64,000 nt of DNA from positions 374,501 through 438,500 of the forward strand of contig OZ017802.1 in assembly GCA_963969395.1 (NCBI GenBank). Direction: 5' to 3'. Shown here in pieces: positions 20,039 through 30,661 of the stretch. Within the stretch, counting starts at the first letter, position 1. Every line of letters begins with the position of its first letter. A model generated the notes under the pieces. It had not been told where the DNA came from. It searched no databases and was given only the letters and a program-made list of their open reading frames with translations. The position numbers and the translations under genes were made by a program. The DNA comes from Pseudoscleropodium purum. Its lineage: Eukaryota > Streptophyta > Bryopsida > Hypnales > Brachytheciaceae.

Positions 20039-21480
20039 GATGAAATAGATAGATACCTAGTAGGCAATTAGGTAGGACTTTCATTCTGGAACGGAATTTC
20101 CAAGCATGGGTTTGGGTTTTGGATTTTCAAGGATCCAGATTTGTAGGGACAATTGGATTGTAAACTTTTCGGACATCCCGAGGCATTTATTGGTTCAGGG
20201 TTGACAAATCAGTACGTCCATCCCAAAATAGCGTCCATAACCCGGACGTCCGTCCTCACGGACGCCAGCGAACACAGCGTCTTTCTCGTCGTCGAAAGGC
20301 GAACGGGCGGGGCGGACGGGTGGGGCGGACGAGCGGGGCGGACAGGGCGGACAAGCAGACGGAGGGACGGGGGAACAGATGGATGGGGTGGTCCCGACGG
20401 ACGCTGCATCCGCCAGAACCGCGAATGTCAGCGGACGCTGCGGACACAGCGTTCGCGTCCGAATGTCTCGGACGTCCATCCGTCCTGTCAACCCTGGATT
20501 GGTTGGTTACCTTGATTTTCGGGGTACCTTTTTGGCCTTTTAGGCATTGACTTTGGTTTTGGTTTTGGTTTTTAAAGGTCAACAAGTTTGTTGCCCTCTC
20601 ATTCCATCCTCATGATTAATCCATTGTATTTCATTTCCTTCTATAATCTGAGCCACCTGATGGACATTCTGGCTTCGACTTTTGTCTAGGTCGTGTTGGT
20701 TTATTACTTGGAGTGTTGAGAGGTGAGAAGGACGGGTGAGGAGGAATCCAGATTTTAGATAATTTGATCAGACTGAGGAAGTGCTATTGTAATGATGTTA
20801 GATTTGCAACAAAGGAACTACACGTGGTGCCTTTGAACTATTAGAATGATAATCTGGTTATAGTGAAGAGTGGTGTGAGTGCAAATTTGGAATTGGAAAC
20901 GATTCCATGCAAAGATTAGCGACTGTCAACGGAAACTTCCACTCATCGGAAAGTCTACCAACCTTAGGATCTGTCTTACACGTAGAAAGATTATCCCCTT
21001 GTTAGTTTATGATGCCTGAGATCTGTCATTGTAGTAAAGAAGAGTGAACGCAGTCCTGAGTAACCTGCATTCCAAATTGGCCATCTAAAACATTGTGAGG
21101 ATCCAGATCCACTTTTCGTGCTGCAACACCTTGATTACTGGGGTGTTTGTTGGTTTTTAATTGTGTAGTAAGTAGACTAGAGTGGTGAAGTCTCTACTCC
21201 TCGAAAGTTCAATAGTAGACCCTTTGATAGTAAAAGAGGAATTGAAAACCAATGTACTAGGAAATGTAACTAGAAATCAGGTAAAGTCGGATCTGGATTG
21301 GAATTCGAATAGTAGTAGGTTCTGGGAAAAGAATGGAAGAGAGTAGTTGGAAGAGGAGAAAAAGATCATCTAGATACTAAAGTTTGGAAGAACATCTGGA
21401 ATTCTCTAGGACAATAATTTGTGTCATCTTATAATGTTTTTGTGTATAAAGATACTTACGCCTAAATTGCACATACGACA
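20039..21480 (+). mobile_element. F2-a, 3' portion
   Basis: Continuation of the element begun at 4321, resuming at the duplicated GATGAAAT and ending with CACATACGACA at 21480. A 301-bp MITE sits inside it. This non-coding part resembles 22265-23540, 47600-49442 and, inverted, 43931-45100. It includes the conserved CTGCAACACC motif near 21120 and a TATAAAG motif near the 3' end. The right flank TAGAT differs by one base from the left flank AAGAT. Confidence 0.75.
20196..20496 (-). mobile_element. hAT MITE 1
   Basis: 301 bp with perfect ends CAGGGTTGAC and GTCAACCCTG and an 8-bp duplication with one mismatch (TATTGGTT/GATTGGTT). End B is on the left and end A on the right, so it lies inverted relative to the giant copy 1. 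It has the two ends of the giant elements and nothing between them, and must be mobilised in trans. The long frames crossing it are Pro/Arg-rich repeat products and not genes. Confidence 0.9.
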
Positions 21481-22264
21481 TAGATTTCTAAAAAGGGGCC
21501 CTAAATTCTTGCTCCACACTCAAATTCCACACTCTATGCTTCCCACTCCAACTTTATGCTCGTATATTAGCTTTGTTGGTTATGAACATTTGGACTTTTT
21601 CATTTCATTGAAAACATTAAAAGAAAATATATGAAGATGTCATCAATTAAACATTTCTTTAAATTCAGACATAAATGTATCAACTCAAAACTAATCTTCA
21701 AGATATTCGTACACAAATATTTGCACTAAAAAGGTTTCAATCAAAAGAATTCCAAAACAAATACATTGAATGATAAATACAAAGAAGCAAGTATTTTAAA
21801 AATACTATTAGTAAAAACCAACATCTATTACATAATTATACAATTATAGTAAATTCAACACTATTGGAACCTACGGAAACAGACTTTAGTTATTTCAAAT
21901 AAAATTTGAAGTAAGAAATCCATTCTCAATATATTTTTTTGATTCTACCAATTAGAAATAAATATAGGATCTCTTAATTGAGATAAAGTAGTTAAGGAAG
22001 ACATTCACACTTTTCGTCCTAACCAGAATCCAGAACCCAGATAATTATACAATAAGTATTTTCAAAGACTTTTGGCAATATCACAACTGGATCCAGAATA
22101 TTTCCGGAAATGTGTAGGATCTGGAATCCGGAAATGTTTCGAATCCGGATTGGATTTGGAATGGAATCCGGAATGGGTCCGGAATGGATCCGGAATTTAG
22201 AAATGTTCAGATTCCAGAATCCAGAAAATGATCCAAGAGAGAAGATTTAGACCTGTGTAGCAAC
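21481..22264. other. AT-rich interval with a short TCCGGAATGG-like repeat tract
   Basis: No credible gene. Around 22085-22215 there is a cluster of imperfect TCCGGAAT/GGAATGGA units, probably a decayed minisatellite. The rest shows no pairing ends that I can recognise. Confidence 0.5.
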
Positions 22265-23540
22265 CCAGACAACTCCAATGAAGGCTTCTGTGAAGACTCC
22301 GAGCAGTCAAAGTGAGAGTAGTTTGAAAAAGATGCAACGAGGGAGGTAGCTCGTTGGTTGTCTCCACTTAGTTAGGATTTTTTTAGATTCTGAAACGAGT
22401 TTTCCAAGTGTAGGCCCAAATTCCAGATTTCTAAGGATTCCGAATTCTTACGAATCTAGTTTTTTAGGGAATTGGGATTTGTAGGGATTTTAGATTTGTA
22501 GGGGCAATTGGGTTGTGAATGTTCCGAATATCCCGAGTTGTTCATTGGTTGGTTGCCTTGATTTCCAAGATGCCTTCTAGGGCTTTTAGGCATTGACTTT
22601 GGTTTTGATTTTGATTTTTAAAGGTGGACAAGTTTGTTGCCCTTTCATTTCATTCTAGTAATTATTTTATTGTATTGCATTCCCTTTTGAATTTGAGTCG
22701 CTTGGTGAACATACTCGCTTCAACCGTATACCCAGATTGTGTTGGTTTGTTGTTTAGAGTGTTGAAATGTGAAAAAGACAGGTGATGAGGAATCCGGATT
22801 TTGAATAACTTGATTGGATTGAAAGAGTACTATTGTAATGATATTAGATACAAGACAAGGAAGCTGCGCGTAGTGCCTTTGAACTACCGGAATGGTAATT
22901 CAGTTTTTAGTGAAGAGTGGTGTGAGTCCAGATCCGGAATTGGAAATAATAAGTATGAAGATTAGCGATTGTCAAAGGAAACTCCCACTCATTGGAAGGT
23001 CTGCCAACCTTAGGATCCGTCATACACCTAGAAAGATTACCCCCCCTTATTAGTTCCAAGTGTCTGAGATCTATTGTTGTAGTAAGGAGGAGCAAACGTA
23101 GTCCTGAGTGATCTACATTTCGGATCGGCCATCCAGGATGTTGTGGAGATCCGGATCTACTTTTTACTCTACAACACTTTGAGTACTTAAGTGTTTGTTG
23201 TTTGTTTGTTTGTTTTGTTTGTGTAATGAATAGACAAGAGTGGTGAAGTTTCTATCCCTCGAAAGATCAATAGAAGACCCTCTAATGGTAAAACAAAGAA
23301 ATTGAAAACCAGTTTGTTAAGGGACGAAATCAGAAAACCAGGTGATACCAGATCAAGATAGGAATTTGGATAGTAGTGATTCCGGAAAAGAAAGTGAAAG
23401 AGAGTAGTCAGAAGAAGAGGAAACGATCATCCGAATATTAGTGTTTGGAAAGGCATCTAGAATTCCTGGGACGATAATTCGTATCATCTTACTACGTTTT
23501 CATGTGTAAAGATACTTACTCTTAGATTGCACATGCGACA
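22265..23540 (+). mobile_element. F2-b: 3' fragment of an F2 element
   Basis: Matches the 3' half of F2-a and F2-c, from the end of the coding remnant (Ser/Lys-rich tail near 22270-22340) to the terminus GCACATGCGACA at 23529-23540. The 5' half is missing. It contains the family's conserved GGTGTGAGT stretch and TGTAAAGATACTTAC near the end. Confidence 0.7.
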
Positions 23541-24080
23541 GAGATTCTGAAGTACAGCTTAATGGAGGAATTGGAAAAGGAGTAGAAGGAATTGGAAAAA
23601 GAAGAAGCAGCCATTCAGAAACGAAGGAAGTCCACGAAGCCGACTGCACAAGCGAAGGCGCCAATGCCAAATAAAGAGGAGCTAAATCTGAATCCGAAAC
23701 ATCATGAAGACCTAGATTTTTTTGAAGCCGGAATCTAGTGGATGTAGCAGGCCAAATAGATGTATGGCAACCTAGAGGATCATATACTTTTCATCTCGAG
23801 TGAACTCAAGGTGGAGCTGAACTAGATTTTGGAAGAGATCCAAAAACAACCAGATCCAAAAGAGTTCCGACATAAGAAGGAACAAACCCAAAAGTTGCAA
23901 AAAGAAAGGGATAGCCTCAAGTTTCAATTGGAGTAGAAGGAAGGCGAGTTGAATGTGGCAAGACAGGAAGAGATGGAGGCTCTTCGACTCGTCCATAACC
24001 TCAAGGAACTAATCATGGTCCCAAAGTATACGATGATCAGAGTTGACCTCTATATCGCCTAGTTGGAGAAGGAAGGGCAT
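23541..24080 (+). mobile_element. F2-c, 5' fragment, interrupted by F2-d
   Basis: Corresponds to the coiled-coil coding part of F2-a (about 5445-6055). It continues after the F2-d insertion at 47600 with the very next part of the frame. Immediately before 24081 stands GGCAT, repeated at 47600-47604, which is the 5-bp duplication of F2-d. The frame is closed by several TAG codons. Confidence 0.7.
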
Positions 24081-24241
24081 TGTCGTATGCATAGTCTAGG
24101 TGTAAATATCTTTATATACAAAAACAAAGACAGATGACACGAATTATCATCCCAACGAATTTAGATGTTGTCCTAAACTTCAATATCTTGATGATCATTT
24201 TCTCCTCTTCCAATCAATCTTTTCCACCCTTTTCTCAAAAT
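24081..24241 (-). mobile_element. F2-d, 3' end (minus strand), cut by the outer giant hAT
   Basis: Begins with TGTCGTATGCATAG, the reverse of the F2 3' terminus, and runs to the hAT duplication CTCAAAAT (24234-24241). The next part of the same element resumes at 43931, so the two pieces together prove a 19.7 kb insertion. Confidence 0.75.
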
Positions 24242-24415
24242 CAGAGTTGACATGACGTCCGGACACGTTCGCTGACATTCGCGGTCCCCACGAACGTAGC
24301 ATCCGCCGGACCACCCCGTCTGCCCTGTCCGCCCCATCCGCCCCGCCCGTCCGCCCAGACGGCCCTATTTCCTCCGACCGCCCTGGCTACCCAAACTGCC
24401 CCGCGGTCACTCCCT
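24242..24415 (+). repeat. End A of the outer hAT
   Basis: Diverged copy of 7130-7312, with the terminal repeat, the internal motif GACATTCGCGGTCCCC and a cluster of CCGCCC/CGTCCG motifs. It has more C-to-T changes than end A of copy 1. Confidence 0.8.
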
Positions 24416-24804
24416 TAATCTTTAAACAATTAAATGTTAAATGAAGTGCAATGGTTCGCGATTTGTCATTAAAACAATGTCTCTTATAAGTTGAAAGATT
24501 ATAAAGTTTGACCATGAGTCCATGATAGTCTTGAAACTATAAAAAAATTCCAATTCATTTTCAGAAGGCAAACTAAAAAAATTTGTGACTTCAAATATAT
24601 ATATATACTATTTAAAAAATCGAGATCAACACAAATACAAACATAATCAATATGGGCAAAATGTATTCAATTTAATGTAGAATACCATACATTGTGCACA
24701 TTTGGCTAATTGCACATATAATTTTTTTCATTCCAACTCTATATTTCTAAACTAATTTTTAATGCCTATATAACCTATTCAACTACTACTTCTGCACTAC
24801 CAAT

Positions 24805-26298
24805 CTAATATAAATGGCGGAAATGTTCATCTGGCATCGCCCAATGATATCTATTAGAAAATCACGTAATCACATGGGCCAAACTAGTATTTTCATCGTC
24901 AGTCTTCGAAGAAATGCGCTTCAGGTAAGCATAAAACACTTTTGCAAAATCATGAAAGGCAAATTGTGTTGCACTAAGTGTTTTAAGTAGCACGTTGAAA
25001 TACGCCTTTGACATGTTGTTTCCATTCATCCGCCGAGCAATTTCTTGAATGGCATACTCTTGCGACTTACGTGAATACATCGGAATGACTTCCACATCTG
25101 CACCTGCTTTATGCAAATATGCAATACGTGAATCCACCCACCATCTCCTCTGCAAAGTTTGTTTCATCTCATCTGCTAATGTGAATGTGTACAAAGACTA
25201 CATTGGCTGAGAAGCTAAGGTGGTCATGCCCCAATCGCAAACCCCAATATACACACCTGACTCATCCTTTAAAAAATGTAACAAGATGTTGTCCGGAGAA
25301 AGATCATTGTGCAAATGTCCAACAAGATGCACTACATACATTATATGCATAAATGCCCATGTCAACTTCGTACGCTTCTTCCGATATCGCCCTAAATGGT
25401 GAGCTTTTACAACCTCCTCTTCGGTTGGATTTGTATACAACAAACGGATTTGAATGTTGTCTGGAAAGTCCTTATCCATATTCAACATTTGTCGAAGAGT
25501 TCCACCATTCGACCAATACGCATAACCTTCACACGTCGTTCCGTGTACTGCAGCAAATCGTATCACACCAGCGTGTGGAATTCGAATAGCCATTGATTCG
25601 TTTTGATGTTCTAACTTTGCAAGATCGGGTCGAGTTTGGTGGTGAATGGATTTCGTTGCCACAAACTCCCAATGAGGAAGTATTCCTGGACATCCTTCAA
25701 TATAAACCTTTCGAATCGTTGCATACTCACCTCTCATCGTTCTATCATCAACAGCAATCACGCGAGCTGTATCTGGAAGTGCTATGAGGTGCCGTTTGGT
25801 CCTTTCTGCTTCAGCAACTCCATCATTGCTTTTCCACCAACCGATTGAACCAACTCGATTGTACTTTTTGGCAAATGGAGCACATCGCCCCCTAAACAAG
25901 TCCGCTTTCAGAATCACTTCTTCAAACTGGGCATCACTGGGTCGATATTCCTTGCCATATTTAACCAAAATGACTTTGGAATTCCACAAAGCGTCATGAA
26001 CCTTGTTCTCCAAACATTTGGTGAAGTACGTTTTATGCATTTTGTCATGCCACTTCGCCACATTCAATGCATCAAACAACATCTGTGTCATGTCTACCTT
26101 GAATTTAGACACGCACTCCTCTTGATATCTGATGTACTTATTGTTTAAAGACAATGTTGTTTCCGATTCATAAAATTGAACGATGCGCTCAATCATGAAT
26201 TTTTTGCATTCCTCCGAAGGACTTTGGCGAGCTACCTCCAAATTTGATGGTCTCTCTCCATATTTTAGCTTCGCAACCTTCTTCTTCCCCTTCGTCAT
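24805..26298 (-). CDS. Kinase-like cargo protein, best preserved copy (in-frame TAG)
   Basis: The first frame runs 366 codons from the ATG at 26298. Residues 1-180 are a Lys-rich start and a helical region of unknown family. A kinase-like fold follows: glycine-loop-like GEYATIRKV (190-198), Lys216 in VATKSI, a candidate helix-C Glu230, catalytic loop HNDLSPDNILL (330-340, Asp332, Asn337) and DWG (Asp355) for DFG. The residues needed for catalysis are present, so activity is possible. The frame stops at TAG 25198-25200 just where the activation segment should continue. It goes on in phase for 110 codons (RRWWVDSRIAYLH and further helices) to a TGA at 24862-24864 that replaces an Arg codon of the other copies, and homology ends at 24805. 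It is transcribed away from the transposase. Substrate unknown. Confidence 0.75.
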
Positions 26299-26489
26299 CG
26301 TGACAAATGAAATTGATATAGATCAAATTTTTTAATTTGAAATTGAATTCACGCGCAAGTGTCCAAAAAATTAGCAACAAAGAGGCCCCAATAAATCACT
26401 CTTGCCTTGCCTCGGAAAGGAGCCAATGGAGGATGAACCACCAAGCTCTCCGCTCCACCTTGCATTCACAAGGGGCAAAGCAAAAGTGA

Positions 26490-26895
26490 CAATGCGGACG
26501 GCCCGTCCGCCCCTCTTATAAGGGCGGACGACCCTAAACCGTCCGCCCAATTGGACGGGCCGGGGGTGACGGACGCATCGGCCGTCCACCTCCCCGAAAC
26601 CCTCGAGCCCCGTCCGCCCGATCGGACGGCCACGGGCAGACAAATCTGGCGTCCGCTCGATCGGACGGTCCAGGGGGGCAAACGGGTATTGGGGCGGACG
26701 GGGCAGACAGGGCGGATGGGTATCGGGGCGGACGGGGCGGACAGGGCGGACGGGTATCAGGGCGGACAAGGCGGACGCCGGATCGGACGGACAGGTATCG
26801 GGCCGGACGGGGTTTGGGCAAACGAGGCGGACGGGGCGAATAAGGCGGACGGAGTCTAGGCGGACGGAGGTCTGGGCGGACAGGGTGGTTTGACC
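26490..26895. repeat. Internal GC-rich island in the outer hAT
   Basis: About 400 bp of GGGGCGGACGGG-type repeats, longer than its counterpart at 9335-9665 by several units. It separates the 5' side of the kinase-like gene from spacer B. Proline- and arginine-rich open frames here are by-products of the repeat. Confidence 0.8.
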
Positions 26896-29572
26896 CTAAA
26901 GCGACCCTAAACCCATATTTTGCACAATAAATAGAGGTCTTCATGGCACTGTATAGTTCAACTAACTTTTCATTCATTCAATATAAAATTTGAAATTAAA
27001 AAAGGTAGCCTTCCTTTATGACCAAATTTATGAATTCTTGGTAAATGATATTTTTGTACAAAGATATGAGCTAAAATGTACAAAAATTCACGAAAGGATT
27101 GCGACGTTTAATATATGTATCCAAATATTCACGTTGCATTGTGTAGAAAGCAATTGTAAGAAGGTAGTTGAATAAAAATTCTACTATTAAATTGAATTAG
27201 TAGACGTCTAATCACTTAGTAAACCGCTAAATGTCCAAGTCCTTGCAAGTGTGTTTTGGCTATCGAAAAAGAACATGGACTTATAGTTATCCCCAATGAA
27301 GCAAATTGTTCTTTTTTCAAAATCTCATGGTATAGATGTTTAACCCCTAAAGTTCTTTTCACTAAAAACACTTCAAAACTGCCAGTAGTAGTGCAAATAC
27401 AAGTCTTAGAAGAAAAATACTTTGGGGCATATATAACCGTAGGATCTTGTAGTAAATTAGTTGGAAAAAATGTGGAACAAATTTTAGACAAATCCACCAT
27501 TTGGATTGTAAGGTATTAGATATTGAGTGTTTCATTTAAGGGGGCTACTCAATTATGTCTATTAATGAACAATTGGTAGGCTAACAAACCTAACTTAGCA
27601 TGTATTTTAATATTTGTTGCAATTGTTTTAGGAATATTATAACATAATACTATTATAATATTCTTATAAATGATATAGTACTAAATCATTTCAAAATCAA
27701 CAACATTCGAACACAATCTGTCAATCTTGTCTTCCATACTCCTTTAATGATATATATATATATACATATATAAAATATATTAGATAAATCAACATGAACA
27801 AATCAATGATTATATATTTCATAGATCTATTCTTCATCAATCAAATAAGAGTGCATGTACAAATATAGACAAAGATGGTTTCTCCATTTGTTTCCAAAAA
27901 TTAAATAAACAAATAGAGAAAGATATGAAGTGAATGTTACTTGGAGAATTGAAGGGAAAGAAATTGAAGTACTCAATTGCATTTTATTAAATTGGAAAAT
28001 TGCATGTCGATGGCATGAATTAATCTTCATAGATGCTAAACTCATACGAGTTGCATTTCAACATTTATGATTTATGCAATTGATTGAATTGAAAGCTCTT
28101 GTAATTACATTTTCAAATTTTCGATTCAATCATTCAAATTTGCAAGAGTGATTTATGATAAATATATAACTTTAAATGTGAAAGCATTCAATGCCTTTAT
28201 GCGTTTGTTCATCAATATATTAATTTTAAATCAATAATATATATTTTTTATAATAGATGCATAAACCATTGCATTAAAAAAACAAAAACTAAGAGCCAAG
28301 CCAAATAGGCTGGTCAAATGAAGAGAACAAGAGAACAAGAGCCCTACGAGAAAGCAAAGGAAAAAAAAATATCAAAAGGATTCAAAGGAAGGAGCAAGAT
28401 GCATTTTTGCAAGACCGTAGAATGCATAATGTGATAATGATTTCAATATCCAAACACAAATATATTTTCTATTTCAATGAGAGCCAAAAATGAACTCCCC
28501 TGCTCTCAAAGATTGTACAATGTATACGTTATACAAAACGAACATATAACAAAAAGAGTAGAAGACATCGTTTATCATGATTGAAAATTGAAATGATTTT
28601 TTTTTTTCTATGTAGAATATTTTATGAAATGTAACAATGTATTTAATTATCATAGTAATTGGTAGAAATCTTTGTGCAATACGTAGAAACATTTCATTCA
28701 TGTGGAATTTTTTCATTTATTTAGGATTAAAATTGAAGTATTATACTCTACAAAGTACAAACCGAAAACAATATCATATACCTAAGTTCAAAAGTTTGCA
28801 ATTGTTTCGTGAATTCATTTTGAAAACTCAAACAAAGAAATATTTTATAATCAATATCTTGTTCATTTGAATCATTTCAAAATTCGAATTCCAAATTCAA
28901 TTCCTATTTATAATAGAAATTATGTTTGTCAATTTTTTAGATCTTTAATATTTAAAAACATCTGAAATAAGAATATAGGAATTACCCTTCAAAATAAATA
29001 TAGCACATGTATAAGTGTATAATGTATTCTACTCCATCAACTCAAGTAACGAATTTTTCTATGTTTTTAAGGAAAAATATAGCCATATATGATTTGAAAG
29101 TTAAAACATTGATTCTTTTTCTTTGTTTTCAAATCTAATCAAAATTTCATTAAAAAATATGAAAGACTCGATGTTCATTTGAAGATCGTGATGCACTTCT
29201 AATTAGAAAACACAACCTTTCATTAAATATCATGAGGTTGAAATCCATTAAACTGTTATTTTAATTATGTATTGGGGCCTTTTATAAAAATTTCATTTGC
29301 TTACGATGAAAAAGGAATTGATTCTTTCTGCAAAACATTTGATTTCCTAATGAACTTTAAAAAAATCCTCACCATCTTCAGATCTTCTCAAAACCTATTT
29401 AGAAGGATAATATGAGTAAATAATCCAAACATATTTAACTTAACCACATTCCCCTCATTCGTAAAACAATTTAGAGGAGAAAAGAAAAGGTTTAGGATAA
29501 TTAGGATATAGGGTTTAGGGTTTACATTTTTTTTTAAAAATGATAAATCAATTACATTGATCATCATTTAGC
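26896..29572. other. AT-rich hAT spacer, copy B, uninterrupted
   Basis: Corresponds to 9666-10013 plus 13280-15620 of copy 1 without the F1 insertion. Position 27235-27239 (CCAAG) is the empty target site. It differs from copies A and C by small indels, for example in the A-rich run near 28365 and around 29283. It stops abruptly at 29572 (CATTTAGC), where the inverted inner hAT begins. No coding frame. Confidence 0.75.
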
Positions 29573-29672
29573 CAGGGTTGACGAATCTCAACGTCCGCCC
29601 CAAAATAGCGTCCGTTTTCCGGACACAACGTCCCTCCCGCAGTCGGAAGGCAGATGCGCGGCGCGGGGCGGC
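29573..29672 (-). repeat. End B of the inner hAT
   Basis: Perfect terminal repeat CAGGGTTGAC followed by GAATCTCAACGTCCG and the GGGGCGG island, shorter than in copy 1 by some 30 bp. Confidence 0.85.
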
Positions 29673-30022
29673 TTAGAAAACCCGTTTTGGGTTTTTTGTT
29701 TTGATTGTTTTCACCAATGAGAGATTGAGAGTGAAGTCATTTGGATTTGGATTTTTCTTATATTGCAATTGCGATTCAATAGAGTTGTATATCACTATTT
29801 ATGTAAAAGCTAAAATATGAAATATATTTTTAATTTTTTTTGTTGAATTTCATTTTGATTTAGAAACAAAATCACTTTAAAATCTAGCGAGATGTATATC
29901 ATCAATAAACAAACAATTTTATAATAAAATGATTGAAGAAACCATTGTCATTTGTCAACATGAGCTCCATATATCATAAGCAACTAAACAATCAAACATT
30001 TAAATTCACATCTCCACAATTC

Positions 30023-30532
30023 CTATGGACGCCAATCCACATCTCCTCTAACCTCAGCCCCACTACTCTCTCCTACAGCTCTCCGTTCAAAATCTTCATT
30101 ATCGGAGTCATCTTCATTGTCGGAGTCATCTTCATTGTTGGAATCAAGTATCGTTGTCTCCTTCAAGTCTTCTCTCGAAGTAGGTTTACTCCCTTCTTTC
30201 GAATTTAATTTTTCTTTTTTTACTTTGACAGAACAATTAAAGGCTTTTTGAATAGGAACCTTTTTTTTCTTTCTATTTGACAAAGTAGCAACATTTTCAT
30301 CAAGAGGGGTCCTATTCTTCACTGGAGAGATAGCAAAAGGTTGCCTTTCTCTTTTTGCTTTCACGTTACTCGATTCTTGAACCATCAATCTCGATGTAGG
30401 GTCGACATGTCCATGAACGGTTATCTCCACTTTGACTTTCTTTTGAAGTAATAGAGTGCCGTTTGTTGATTTGATCGGTTCTTGCGCCATTCCTTTTGCT
30501 AAAATGCGAGCACGCAAAGATGTCAATGGCAT
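30023..30532 (-). CDS. Small basic/acidic protein or 3' exon, inner copy
   Basis: Identical in protein sequence to 19040-19549: basic N-terminal part, Lys-rich patches, Asp/Asn/Glu repeat tail. It lies downstream of the inner transposase at the same spacing. The full identity between two copies points to recent duplication or gene conversion of the whole transposase module. Confidence 0.5.
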   Translation of the reverse strand: MPLTSLRARILAKGMAQEPIKSTNGTLLLQKKVKVEITVHGHVDPTSRLMVQESSNVKAKRERQPFAISPVKNRTPLDENVATLSNRKKKKVPIQKAFNCSVKVKKEKLNSKEGSKPTSREDLKETTILDSNNEDDSDNEDDSDNEDFERRAVGESSGAEVRGDVDWRP

Positions 30533-30661
30533 CCGATCACTATCCGTATCACTTAGGCTTGTAGGTGATGACGCTACTTTCCGTAGATTACCGCCTGTAG
30601 AAATTTTTTTTTAAATGTTCATTAGGCGTTTTCCATACCCAAAGCTCTGAGAATCATTCAA

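Noticed and set aside
20153..20585. Several overlapping open frames of 60-120 codons on both strands of the GC-rich islands (also at 9248-9751, 26371-26977, 36237-36807, 38700-39167)
   Set aside because: They are Arg/Pro/Gly/Ser-rich translations of CGTCCG repeats, open in many frames at once because the repeat lacks stops, and they differ between copies by indels not divisible by three.
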